A DNA stretch of 64,000 bases from Tretioscincus oriximinensis. Lineage: Eukaryota; Chordata; Lepidosauria; Squamata; Gymnophthalmidae. The notes under the pieces are model-generated. The model was not told the DNA's origin and did no database searches. It was given only the letters and a program-made list of their open reading frames with translations. This document shows positions 10,653 to 22,564 of this stretch, one piece after another. A program made the translations under genes and the position numbers. Location of the stretch: assembly GCA_022410635.1 (NCBI GenBank), contig JAJVDF010000650.1, positions 186,001 through 250,000 on the forward strand. The letters run 5' to 3'. Each line of letters starts with the position of its first letter. The stretch's first letter is position 1.

Positions 10653-10860
10653 AACTCTGATGTAAATCCCAACTTGTGATTGGCTACTCTGTATCCNTTA
10701 TTCCATTGGTTCCTGGTTCTCTCCAGAGAAGGAAATTCAAGAATAAAAGCTCACTTTTAAGTCTTCTTGAATTCTGTGAGTCTCCAAGTTTTATTTTATC
10801 TATTAATTCCACTGTTGCTTCCTTTTAGTGTGAATTTTATCGGGGGGAAAAACTTACTGC
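10653..10860 (+). repeat. dispersed repeat, also at 17262 (LTR-like)
   Basis: Shares the order TGTAAATCC, CTTGTGATTG, ATTGGTTCCTGGTTC and TTTTATC-GGGG with 17262-17425. ATTGG boxes followed by GAATAAAAG (about 10741) would fit a decayed LTR, but terminal repeats and a target duplication are not visible. Confidence 0.4.
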
Positions 10861-11472
10861 CCTCTTGCCACTTTTCTCTCTGAAAGGCTGGATTGGAACT
10901 CCTGGCTGATCCCAAAAATGTTCATAGGTGATGTCCACATGTGCTATCATGACATTGCAGTGCAAAAGTTTTGTATACAAAGCTTGTTTAAACGTATTAG
11001 CAAAACAGCCCTTTTTGGTTCTACCTCCATTGATCCCCACAATTACATGAGACAAATCCCCATAATCACGCTAATATATTATTGGGGGGGGGGGATGTGG
11101 CTGCCACCTTCATGTCATTGGAATTCATTTTCAGATTTTTTTTTCTTTTGCTCAGATGAAGAAAAGTTCTTTACTGACACTTTTGCCCTGGTGCTTAGTT
11201 TTCAATGAAGACTTCAGTCTTTAGTCTTTCGGAAGATTCACATTTCATTGTAACAAAATGGATTTGGTGTAACTTTCATTGTGTAAATCCACCGATTTGT
11301 GCTGTGTCTGATATCTTCCAAAGGGCTTGGAATGTGGTGGCAGCTGTTCTGTTGCTATCGACTAGATCCCACAGTATTCTTTATTATATCTTCTATGCAT
11401 TTGATAGTTGCCATCTGCTTCGCTTCGAATCTGGATCAAAATAATATTGAATTAGAGAGTCAGTGGCAGAGA
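10861..11472. other. no feature seen
   Basis: No recognisable exon or repeat. A G homopolymer lies at about 11083-11092. Confidence 0.4.
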
Positions 11473-11635
11473 CTTTTTATTATCCATTTATTTATTTATT
11501 TATTTATNTATTTATTTATTTATTTATTTATTTATTTATACTTATACCCCACCCTATACCGAAAGGTCTCAGGGCGACCAACAGTAAAACATCAATATAA
11601 AATTAAAACAGTATAAAACAATACCTAAAAGTAGG
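11473..11635 (-). mobile_element. L2/CR1-like LINE 3' end with TTTA array
   Basis: A TTTA array (11483-11539) is followed by TACCCCACCCTATACCGAAA and GGTCTCAGGGCG, then A-rich AACATCAATATAAAAT. This is the reverse complement of a LINE 3' end finishing in (ATAAA)n. The same end recurs at 26.5, 43.2, 44.4, 48.0 and 63.6 kb. Clade assignment is tentative. Confidence 0.65.
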
Positions 11636-12844
11636 GACAGAGATGATATTTCTTCAGCCAAGTCAGTTACTTTCTCAACAGCAAGAGAAAAATTTGCTCT
11701 GCCTTTTCCAATCAGTAGCTGGATTTATTTCATCCTGTGCCTTTTATGTAAAAAAATTTGAATTCTAATCTTAAAATTATGTTCGCCAATAAAAATCAGG
11801 TAAATGTTTTATCTTGCAACTTGATCTTCAGTAAATAAAAGTTCAGGCCAAACGCAAAAATTACCTCAATTCCATTTTCTATCAAATGAATCAAACATTG
11901 CACATCATTAGCTCCTGTGTTAAAAAGTACCTCAAATTATGTTTCCTCCTCCACAAAAACAAACAATAAACTAACTCTTTTTCATACTTAACATGCTGTA
12001 ATTCTAGAAAAAAGAAGGGGTATCAACCTATAATGGGAAAAGGAACTCAAAGTATTTTGAGTTATTCTTTTTCCACTATTGCAGAAAGCAAGGCAGCCAT
12101 TATCTGCCTGGCTGTTGCTCCAGAGTGTCACCGGAGTGTCATGGGCTTCGAGAAAGTGCATAAGTGCAGACCCCCAATTGGCAGTCCTGAATAAAGTACC
12201 AAGTGTGTAAATTCACCTTGTCACTGTACTATTTCCGAGCCATCCGAGAAGCAAACAATTGTTACATATTGTATTTATTACATAGTGTCACTTTTTCCAA
12301 CTGCCATCTGATTCTGTGTACCCCCTGATTACAGCACACTACGTCCCCTTCACCAGACACATTGCCTCCGGAAGTATGTTCAAGTGCATTTTCGTGGCCT
12401 ATACAACACATCACCTACCACTCCCCTCTTTTGTCTTTGATCTTTCACAGAATAAGATTGTCCTCCAACAAATTCTGTCTTCTTGTTATGTGGCTGGTCG
12501 TGGGAATACTGGAAATCAGAAAACATTACAATAGAAACATACAATTGTTGGATGAGGTTGTCCTCCAGGAAATCTGTGACTGTTTGTCAAGAACCTTTAT
12601 CAGCACAAACCTGGAAATGTCACTTATTGAACTCAGATATTTGCCTGCAGGGCATGTAAGCTACTGTTGAGCTTTGGTGTTTTTCTAACAAAAAGAACAC
12701 TAACATTGTATGACATTTATTTTTATTTTCTTTTTATTGTGTTACAGCCCTTTCATTTTTTCCATTTTGCACAGTTTGTACTGCTAATGCTTTGTTATTG
12801 TCTGCAATTTCAAGTGATGATACAGAAAGCATTTTATTTTATTT
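11636..12844. other. no feature seen
   Basis: AT-rich DNA. The frames at 12316-12670 lack recognisable domains and convincing splice context. Confidence 0.4.
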
Positions 12845-12955
12845 TATTAAGGTAGTTGGACCTGATGCATCTGATGGGCCTCTGTGTGAGACAGAATGCT
12901 GGACNTGATGGGCTGTGGCCTTATCCAGTATGGCTCTTCTTACNTTCTTATGTAA
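12845..12955 (+). mobile_element. CR1-like LINE 3' fragment
   Basis: Contains GATGGGCCTCTGTGTGAGAC, then AGAATGCTGGAC, TATCCAGTATGGCTCTTCTT and a final TTCTTATGT. These are the closing blocks of a CR1-like repeat found more fully at 59710-59998. Confidence 0.7.
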
Positions 12956-15900
12956 TACCCTGAATATGAAAGTATGTAGAGGACCCAGAGTGAGATACAA
13001 TGAATATTAAAACATATTTATTTCTTTTTAATTCAATCTTCCTTTCTCCCTCTCACCTGCCCTGGCAGGAGTACAACTCGGAATCAAACTTGGGTGATGT
13101 AGTGTGTTTTAAGAGATTTCCAAAAAACATATAAAGTTGATTCTGGATATGCCTCAATTTAGAGGGCTGTGGTACTGACAGAAGGAGAACAGGATTAAAA
13201 ACAGGATAGGGAGCAAAGAGGGGAGAGAGTGGGAGAGAGAAAAAAATAGGTGGTAAAGAGATTATAATATTTTTGTTTATTGAAACTTGTGACTACTTTT
13301 TTGTCTTATGCTTCCTGTCACACTANTTGTATTTACCTTCTATCTGGGACACAGGCCTGTGAAATTCATTCTAGGCTCATCCATTTCTGGCTCATTCCAT
13401 CTATACTAACTACAGCTTAATCTAGATCAGAAGGCTTCTGATCAGAATGACTAGCTTAAACTGGGATCAAATAAGTCCATCTACTATTCCTAGCGATCGG
13501 AGCTCTTGGAAATTAATTCTAATGCTTGTGTGGGCCTCTTGGCTGCTTGGACCTGGTCCAGAATAGTATCAGCTGGGAAGTTCTCTTTCCCTTCAGAAAA
13601 TTCTGCCTCAAATAATTGTGGGTCAGAACCTGGCATGTTCCACAGAATAGCATCTCACATCTCTCCACTTTCTTTTTCATCCCAGCTTCTCCTAGCTTGT
13701 GCCAGCACTCTCCTATTAGTTAATAGGCAAAATCTAGGAGCTTGAGCCAATCTATGTTTTTCCCCCAGAATGCTTTGCCAGAATTTCCAACTGCTAGAAT
13801 TCACAATGGTCTGTTTCCAACAACTTGAAACTCTGTGAACTTCCCTTCCTTTATGCACTCAGGCTGTGTTCTCATGGGGGTGAAAGAAGTGGTTTTGAGA
13901 ACTGCAAAGAGAATTCACTGCACCATTTCCTTCCATTTCCAGCTCTATTTCATCAGCAGCACAAGATTCACACCCGCACAAAGCCATAAGACTGGCTTTG
14001 GGACTTAACAGCTGCATTGGTTGGGTAATCTCTATATCTTCTTCCTGTGCTCAGCTCTGCCATTTTTTTAAATGTGTCTGAGTTTTGCACAAGGTTTGCA
14101 CAAAACTAGAACCCAACCAGCCCATCCTTTAGAATAAAATGGAGGCAGAACAGTGTTGTGCAGCATTCACACAGAGGCACTCCCACCATGGGCGATCTGT
14201 AGCCAGAGCACAGTAAGCTTGAATTTGGAAAAACTGCACCTGTGAAGCTTTTGAGGGAGAATGATCTTCCAGTGACATGTGGTTTTGTGAATGATACATG
14301 ATGAAAAGCATCCCCCTGTTAATTACAGGGGAACTGTGTGTGCCCAGTGCAAAGCCATACAGCTTTCACTCTTGTTTTTTCATTTAGGGGGAAAGAAGCC
14401 TCAGTGATCTTATCAGGATCATTATAAGACTCTGTATACAAAATATCATAAAACAACATATATGGTAGATAATTTCTATCTGATAGATATGAAAATGAAA
14501 GTAGCAACACTCCTAGCCATNCTAATAGCTCACATTTTATTTAAAAAGGAAAATTTTTCCATTAGTGTTCTGCAGCTTCATCAAAAGATATGTAGTTTAA
14601 GAGAGGGGAAAATTTTTCCTAAGTCTTTTTTTCCCTATGACTTCAGATATCCCTGTACCTTTTTAATTACAGGTTGGAAGAAACTGCCTGGATAAAGATT
14701 GAATTCTTCACACCAAATATTAGCAGTAAAGTTGATTGATTGAGTCTGAAGGTCCTCCTGACTCATGAACAGGGAAGGTGCTATTGACTGAGGTACACTG
14801 TAAGTATTCTAAGTTTGNGTTGGCATTCATTTTCAGCACTTGGCTTTTCCAGTGTAGCATTAGCTGGTTTATAGAACTTCTGCTCCTTCCTGTCCCAGAT
14901 TGGGGTCACAGCAATATTGGCTGGCTGATGTTCCATTATGAATGATTTCTAGTGTGATAAACAGATAGAGAGAGAAAAAGATGAATTTGTATTTGCAATG
15001 CAATAAAAATGGCAAGATGGATTTTTTTTAAACCCCTGTGAGATGTGGCTTTTTAAAAAAGCAAAGGCTTAATAATTTAAATCCTTCTGTGTTTACAATT
15101 TTCCCAAGTCTCTTAGCTGTAATGTAATGCTTTTTGGAATATTATGTGCACGTACATTTGAAAAAAAGTTTCAAAAAAGTTTTCTAAAAAGTTAATCCTA
15201 ATTTTCAGTTATTTTTCTAAGCTCAAGTTTCTTAACAAATAAAATGTGATGAAAGCAATTGATAACAGGTAGGCAAAAAGGCACACAGTGCATTTAGTAT
15301 ACTGCCCAAAGCATCTGGAATTACAGACACCTGAAGAAAGGCATGAAGATCAATGTGTATAGTGGCCTTGTACTGTCCATTCTTTTGTATGGGCCTGAGA
15401 TGTGGGTTACTTTCTTCCACCACTTACAACTCCTTGAGCACTTTCACCAGTGCTGTCTCCATACTATCCTGTACATCCATCAACACTGCAGCACTTCAAC
15501 TGGTAGAAGTCATTAGCATCAAGGCTATGCTACTGAAGAAGCATGCACTGGGCAAAATATCTCTCTCAGACAACCTACTGTTTTTGTCCCATGACATAAC
15601 TAATCATTTAGAGTGACACAAGGCACCACTACTATGCTTTTTTATTATTTTTGAGAAGTAATTTTAGTTTTGTTCAGAAGTTTTGTTAAGAACCCCAAAT
15701 TGATGTGACATAAGTAACATAGGATGTGTCCCCATACCCTGTGCTTTGGAGGTGATTTTATCTTCCCTTGGACTCATGCGTGTCCAGCCTTCCGCATGAT
15801 TTAAAGCTCTTTATTATGCAGTAAATAGCCACTTCCATATCATCAGATTTTAACAACCTCCATTTAATAAAGTCCTACAGAAAAATNTCTCCAGAGCTTG

Positions 15901-16196
15901 TATGCAAATTGTAAAAATCTCATTGGATCTCGGAGCGCAGAGACTACCTGGAAATAGTAGGCAGGGTTGCAGAGAATTCTGGGTATCATAGTTAGAAAAG
16001 TGCAGCAGTTTCTTCTGGGGCTCATCATTCAAAGGCAGAAGCAGCTAGATGGTAAGGTAAAATGGGGACAAGTGGCTAATGCATTTGTTTTAAGCATTTT
16101 TTAAATGGGGCAAACAAACAGGTGGGGATGTAGCCATAGTGCCTTTAAAGACCTCATAGGTCCTGTTCAAAAGCCTAAGTAATGCATGTAAAGGAT
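12956..16196. other. no feature seen over 3.2 kb
   Basis: No exon, RNA gene or recognised mobile element. Several short frames (13506-13745, 14462-14695, 15353-15616) show no domain or motif. Single N bases occur at 13326, 14521, 14818 and 15887. Confidence 0.4.
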
Positions 16197-16362
16197 CTGT
16201 TACAACACCTAATACAGATGGAGCAAAACATCCATTTGCGTTGTAACAAATTTGTGTTGTAACAAATTTCTAAAACACATTACTCAGCCGTGAAAATTGT
16301 GCCAGAGAAACTACAGAGGTACTGTTCCTCTTTTGCTCCATCTGTATTAGAGAGTGTAATCA
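16197..16362. repeat. palindromic element with perfect 20-bp arms
   Basis: CTAATACAGATGGAGCAAAA at 16209-16228 has its exact reverse complement at 16331-16350. The outer flanks GTTACAAC and GAGTGTAAT also partly pair. The central part holds a tandem TTGTAACAAATTTG-type repeat. It looks like a small foldback MITE of unknown family. Confidence 0.65.
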
Positions 16363-16559
16363 AAATCAGGAGGTTCCTGCTCTGGATTATTGTTGTACCT
16401 GAACATGGAATGTGGAAGCAGTACATGGAAGCATGAAGAAGACTCTCATCCATTTTTCAGTCTAGCAGGAGGTCTATTTGACATCACATAAACATATGGA
16501 ACCTAAAAGCCTTAGTCCTCAGAAGCCAGCCTTAAAGCTCATGTGAATTTTGGATGCGG

Positions 16560-16885
16560 TGCAAGGGATACTCTGGGCAANATTTTTTGGTATGACTGCA
16601 GATCTCTTGTGAGACTCTCAATGGCAAATGAACACTCAGACAAGTGATTTCAAGCTCTGAAAGTGATTTATTGCAGCTCTTGAGAGACTCTGAGTTACAT
16701 CTGCAGTGACTGCCTGCTGCCAGAGCAGCTATATTTATACAGTCTTCTGGCCAATCACTACATTCCCATTTTCCCACTCAAAATGCTGTTCAGAGATTGG
16801 TCATGTTTAAACATAAGAGGTTTCCCTCCAACTCATTTGAACATAAGAGGTTTTCCTCCAAAATGCACAGCCAGTTTCATCTGTA
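16560..16885 (-). mobile_element. possible solo LTR
   Basis: Read on the minus strand there is a 22-bp unit repeated with a 30-bp period (plus-strand 16810-16831 and 16840-16861), then CCAATCT-like and ATTGGCC boxes. A TATA-like GTATAAATATAG lies near 16735. About 70-80 bp further on, AATAAATCAC could be the polyadenylation signal. That order (promoter, TATA, poly-A signal) is typical of a retroelement LTR. I see no internal coding region, primer-binding site or clear target duplication, so the ends are approximate and the class (endogenous retrovirus or Gypsy) is open. Confidence 0.4.
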
Positions 16886-16954
16886 CAAATATATAATACT
16901 GTATACAAATATATACATGTCATATATCTATGACGTCTCTGTGCCTTGGCATGG

Positions 16955-17045
16955 TCTGAACCAGAGGGCCTTAGTGGTTCAAATCCACTGGTTTAGATTG
17001 TGGCAAGGTAAATGCAGAAATGCCCATAGATTCACTGGGTAGGAG
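16955..17045 (+). mobile_element. possible tRNA-like SINE fragment
   Basis: GGTTCAAATCC at 16976-16986 is a good RNA polymerase III B-box, with a weak A-box-like TGGCATGGTCTGA about 30 bp upstream. No SINE body is recognised downstream. Confidence 0.3.
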
Positions 17046-17261
17046 AACTAGCAGGGATGTCAGCCCCTATAGCAGAAATTTTGTGTAGTAAATTTCTACA
17101 CAACCAGTATTTCCCTGAAACACTCTTAGGGGAAGGCATGAGGACAGAGGGATCCTGTTGAGGGATGCAATCAGATTGATCTCTTTTGCTGCTACAGCAT
17201 TATAATGCTAGAAATAATTTTCAATTCTTTCTAACTGCCCACACTAATGGAGACTTAGACC

Positions 17262-17425
17262 CTGGGGTAAATCCTTGCTTGTGATTGATATTTATCCCCA
17301 TTCTGACTGGTTCTTGGTTCCTCTTGTTATTGTTTTGTTAATTTAAAGGGAAAACTTTCTAAATTTGATTGAGTGGCTACAAAGTAATTTTATCAGGGGC
17401 TTTCCTTCATNATCACTGCTTCTAT
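17262..17425 (+). repeat. second copy of the repeat at 10653
   Basis: GGTAAATCCTTGCTTGTGAT, CTGACTGGTTCTTGGTTCC and TTTTATCAGGGG occur in the same order and spacing as at 10653-10860. Identity is moderate, so both copies are old. Confidence 0.4.
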
Positions 17426-18479
17426 TTAAATTAAGCAGGATAAATCAGAAAGTTGCTGCATTTAACTTCCATTATCTGCTGAGAATTGTGAGATAGGCTG
17501 CCATGGAAGTCTTGCAACTTTTTCAGGGATTGGTCCAGATAATGTGGTTGTAATATAAGGAAAGTACAACTTGTTATGAAAGCTACCTAACACCATATAA
17601 TGGAGTTCTACAGCACTATCTCAGTTGGATCACTGTGACATTCCATGAAGCAATCCTCCCATGGCAGTATTATTATGCCATGAAAAGGGTACCTTGAATA
17701 GAAAAGGGCGAATTAAAGCAACCTCATGCATGATTGAAATGAAATTAACTCCAATGTGTGGAGAAATGNACTAGAAGAGTGTTAGCGTTTTTGAGAAGGC
17801 TGTTCCCTGATTCATATTTCATGTAAATTACAGGGGAACTTCAGTTTCCATTTTGAAATATAAGGTAAGACTTGGAGAGAGCTATGGAAGATACTTAGCA
17901 GAAGCAAAATGCAATAGTGATCACCTTTCACAGCTGAGAATGGTAAAACAATTTGCTTGAAAATGGGAAACCCCTGGTTTCATCAATGTTACCCAGCAGA
18001 AGGCTTGGCAAACTATTTCTGTTTACCTGCCAGTTATACCACATGGATAAATAAATGCATTCTAGAACACATGACCCAAGGTTGAGGAAAATGACAAAAC
18101 GAATTTGATAAATATGATAGTTTCTCCCACCAAAGAATATGGATCTCTCTAGGGCTGAGATGACTATCCAGCAATCTTCAAGAAAAGCTTAAATTCCAGC
18201 TTCTGTCATCTCTCATCAATAGGTTCATTAGTCAGACAAAATGCTAACATGAATCCAACATTATACTGAATGCCAGAAACTCACAAATTTTCTGAACTTT
18301 GGGGACTGGATATGTCAGACTCCTCCAATAGTTTTCATGAATGAGAAGGCAGAAGGCCACATTAGGAATGTACTTACTCTGTTTTGAAAGACAAATAATA
18401 AAGTAGAATTCAAAGAAGTGGCTGTGGAATCAGAATTTCTAGCTCTAACCCATAAAAACTAGGACAGAACTTTGCATTT
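17426..18479. other. no feature seen
   Basis: AT-rich, with no recognisable exon or repeat. Confidence 0.4.
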
Positions 18480-18612
18480 TAGTGGCTATAGAAGAGACCA
18501 CTTTTCACCAGGTGCAGCTTCTAATGCCTGCTGCACCTGTGNGTGTGTGTGCCTTTTGCACACCCATTAAAGGTAAAATTTTGCCCTGCTTTTTTGTGTA
18601 GTAACCCTATTC
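18480..18612. repeat. dispersed repeat, second copy at 58151
   Basis: Shared blocks in the same order: GGCTATAGAAGAGA, TTCACCAGGTGCAG, AATGCCTG..TGCACC, a GT run, CCATTAAAGGTA and the closing AACCCTA. The family is not identified. The CCAGGTGCAG/CTGCACC pair makes a small hairpin. Confidence 0.6.
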
Positions 18613-21589
18613 ATGCAGTGCCTAAGACACTAAGAAGAAAGAGACAGGCAGCATGAGCTTTCATAGACAAGCATGCATTTTCAGATGCTATAAGGGTTCA
18701 TGGAATATTTCTAGAAGGAGGGAGATTATGACAAAAAAATGGCAATTTGACATAGTGCAGATAATCTTTCTACATAATATCTTACTAGGTATTCCAACGA
18801 TACTGATCCAGGCTACCTCTATCAGGAACAAAGACCCCTCTGCATATTGAGTGGTTAGAGCCAGCCCAGCTTTAGCTGTCAACTTTGGAGCGTAGGTCCA
18901 AACCTGAAAGCAAACATTCAAATTCTGAAGACTGGAAACTTTTCATGGAGAAGCCCCTTTCAAGGCGTATCCCACTTCCAGCAATGTTTCCTGTTCCACC
19001 ACCAAAATAGATCATGCCTTAATTTTTAAAGATAACTGTTGTCAAACTTAACAACACGTCTGTGCTCTTCATGAAGGAGGAGGAGTTTGAATGTGCCCAG
19101 TATTAATAATATATTTAAACTAAAAAGTTTCAAGAGATAGCCATTTGGGCTGAATAGCAGCCACAAAAGATGTTTGAAATACGAGTTATGAGACAGAAGC
19201 AGTTCAAACCTACTTGCACTTTCTCACTCTCTCTTTGCATCTCCACATACCATCTGAGGTGCTCCATTGATGAATAAAAAATGTAGCAACTGCTTTGTCT
19301 CCCTTCACAATGGCAGCAAGTTGGTTGTGGTCATCTCATTGCCTCCATATTTGTATGAGAGATTCCTTGTTTGAGAACACTGTTATTCTGCCCTACTTTA
19401 AAGCAACACTGGAAATGGTCCTCTGCATTCCAAGATGTAGGAGCAGAGGGTGTATTTTTTCATGTTGATTTGGGGTATCACCTTCTTTTATTACAATGCC
19501 CAGAACTTTACAAAGAGTTTTCTTCCTGCATTATCTAACCCACCCAAAATGCCCTTTAGATTAGACAATACAGCTAGTCATTTAAATAAATGTTCTCTCA
19601 TTCTGCAGGTAAATGAAATATGATTTAAAATGTATGTGTAACTGAGCCCTTAGTAATACNCAGGAGCTTTTTTCTCTAGAAAAAGGTTTGCTGGCTCTCT
19701 ATTACTATTTAGAAATTTGATCAAACTGAATAAAAAAATTCAATTGAACAATCTTTTTTTTCTTTTTAGCAAGAACTTTTTCAAATGGAAAATTGCAGTT
19801 ATTCTTTTCAAACAAACTCAATATCAAATGTAAACTATCATTTGTTCAATGATTCAGCTCTTTATTGGACACACAATTTTTGTTCATGTCCATTCCTAGT
19901 CAGTATTGCATATTTTTTGTTAGAAAAAGCTAATGAGAAGATGATAAAACAGAAACTAAACTGATATCTAATGCTTTGCATGTACATATCTCCGGGATAA
20001 GAGAAATGATCTAAGAATCCAATGAAAGACCTAGATTTTGATTAAAATTAGTCATAATTATATAGTCCAAAACTAAAGTAGAGGGATTTGGATAATTTAT
20101 CTAAAGAGTCAGCTGTGGAACTTTAAGAACTAATTAATGCAAAATTCTGGGATGCAAAGGGGACAAAGACCAGCCCCAATATTTTAGATAGCTGGACCTT
20201 TTGTGGATTGAAATCTTAAAATAGGTATTGTTTTAGAACATTTATTTACAGAACATTCTCTGATCAAAACAGGTGTTCGTTCTAATCTGATTGAATATGA
20301 TTTAATATATGCTCAAGAGTTTAACTCTTAAATGGGTCTCACAAACCAATACTTTCATAATACATCACTTAGTATGTGGGTGGTTGGGTTCTCCTGCCTT
20401 ATCAATTAATGATGTAACATTTAACAGATCATCTAAGTGAAATAAGAGAAGCTGTATCCATACGTAATAAAAAGAAAAAAGTGACAAAAAACATATAAAA
20501 GGTAATTAAATTTTCTTCCAAAATATATTATTTAGACTTTAATGTGGGTAAGAGGTAGAATAAACCTGTCACTACTTTAAGCTGCTTTTGTGTGGTTGGT
20601 TTTTTTTCCAATGTGTGTGTACACAATCATTGTGACTCTGAGAAACATATTTTGGAAAGATGCTATCATGAGTAATAAACCAAACCAAAACAACCCAATT
20701 TTGTGGTCATATAGGATAACTTAATTATGCCATCTTGTGAATTAACAAATATTTAATGGGCAAACATTTTTTAGGATTTTTATGACTGGCATTCAGAATG
20801 AATGGATAATTTTGTTACGGACTGTGACCAACAATAGAAAACAAGATATTCAATTTAGAATGTAAGGCTAAAAGTATCAATTTTAAAATCTTTAAAATAC
20901 ATTGGAAAATTTTAAAAATTCCTTATGTATTTTAAATGGCCTCTCTTTCAGTAGTTGGTTCAAGGAAATATATCAAATTCTCTAAAAGAGATGCTTTCCA
21001 AGCATAATTTCCATAACAATAATAATAATGATGATTTTTAAATGATAGCTAAATAGGAACATGCCTGCAATGTTATAATTTCTTTGCCTATAAATATATA
21101 CTGCATGCATTCATTTTTATTTACATTCTCTTTTGTTGTCTTCTCTTGCCCGTTTTAGATATACTTTTGAAAAATTAAAACTCTTATATGCTAAAGAGAG
21201 AAAATGTACAATACCTTATCNTGGCATTCTGAATAATGATGTAGAGCATAACCAAGTTAAAAGATGTTCAAAATCTATATGTACTGTGAAAATTAATTAG
21301 TGCAAAATCCTGGGTTGCAACTAATATTAAAAACCTGCCCTCTGGGTCCAAACTTTTCTATTGAACTCCATATTTTGATGATTTATAAATCAAAACAGCT
21401 ATTACTCTATAAAATTTTTGCTCCTATGTTCTTGTTTAAGTAGAAATTTTACTTATCTAGTTATAAATATATTGATTTTGAAAGTAAATAAATAAATAAA
21501 TATCCTTTTAAATATTGCTTCAAACAGAATTTTAAATTGCAAAAGAATGCATGCGTCCCTTATAAAATCAGACAAGAATGTCTAGGTCC
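18613..21589. other. no gene seen over 3 kb, very AT-rich
   Basis: No recognisable exon or named repeat. A short pair of related segments (20121-20157 and 21286-21320, both containing TTAATxxxTGCAAAATxCTGG) suggests an old duplication or repeat pair. Confidence 0.4.
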
Positions 21590-21790
21590 CCTAAGCCTTG
21601 AAAGGTGGTGACCTGATTGAAGGATATAAAAACATCTATCATATGGGGAAAAAANCCCACATTTTCTTTGTTGTTCAATATTAGGACCAAGGGGCACTTT
21701 CTGAAGCTTGTGGACAGGAAAATTAGGACAGATAAATGATATTATCTTTTATAAAGAAACTCATGATGTTTACTGGCAGAAAGTTGTAAA
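21590..21790 (+). mobile_element. CR1-like LINE internal fragment
   Basis: TATTAGGACCAAGGGGCACT, then GGACAGGAAAATTAGGACAG and the neighbouring AGAAACTCATGAT-type stretch, match the pre-terminal part of the CR1-like repeat whose 3' end appears at 59710. The open frame at 21708-21959 extends past it and shows no domain. Confidence 0.5.
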
Positions 21791-22034
21791 CCAAGGCAAA
21801 CACGGGATACGTACTGACAAATGCAGAAAAACCACAGAAACCATACCAATATGCCCAAAATATGTATTATCTATTAGAATAAACAATCTATCAAAAATTG
21901 CAGCAAATACAAATGCAATTCATGTTACAACACATAATACAAATTCATTTCTTAGGTAATTGTGGATTTCTCACACCTTCTTCAGTGTCTGTAAAATACT
22001 ACTCATAATCTCAAATTCTTGAGATTATGCTCTT

Positions 22035-22480
22035 AAATTTTTTACTGGGGGCTCCACCAATGCTTCTTTCTTGAACATCATCCCTTTACAGGGGGCCTGC
22101 CTGTACCAGACTCGCAAAGTTCTCCTGGGGTCCTGCACAGTGCATGTGGGATAGGGTTAGTGTACAGTAGAAAGCCAAATATGGTGTATTATGCTGTCCC
22201 ATCTGACACTTGGGGCGCTAGATGCAAATTTATGAAAACCCTCATCATAATCCAAGGCTGCCTGATCCCCTTCCAAGGCCCTAGCTCTGATGACATTATT
22301 CATGTGCCGAATCATCTGCCATGCCCTCTCGGGGAAGGCGGCTGAAATAATGGCAGCAAATTGCCCAAAGCAAGATACCCAGTTGTCCCAGTTCCTGTCA
22401 ACCNGGGCAATTTTGTTAGATTTCTTCCGCTTAACCCCGGTGACGGCTCTGGGGCTTTCCTGTTTTGCCACGCAAAGATG
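22035..22480 (-). pseudogene. Ngaro/DIRS-type retroelement Gag-like fragment
   Basis: A minus-strand frame opens at the ATG ending at 22471 and runs about 104 codons to 22157. Its sequence has WDNWVSCFGQFA, then ERAWQMIRHMNNV and AALDYDEGF, and ends ...RWDSIIHHIWLSTVH. This Trp/Tyr-rich helical pattern (W-x2-W-V-x2-F, P-x2-A-W, D-Y-D-E-x-F) is what I recognise as the ORF1 or Gag-like region that precedes the RT in vertebrate Ngaro/DIRS-type tyrosine-recombinase retroelements. Similarity seems to continue past a stop to about 22035. One codon holds an N (22404). No RT or recombinase lies adjacent, so this is an isolated fragment and not part of the element at 38-40 kb. The assignment rests on pattern memory. 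Confidence 0.55.
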
Positions 22481-22564
22481 TTAACATAATACCCACCCAA
22501 TATCTTGCCAATTTACGGTAGTTCATTTTGTTTAAGTTGCCCTTTAAACTAAAACAGTATATTA

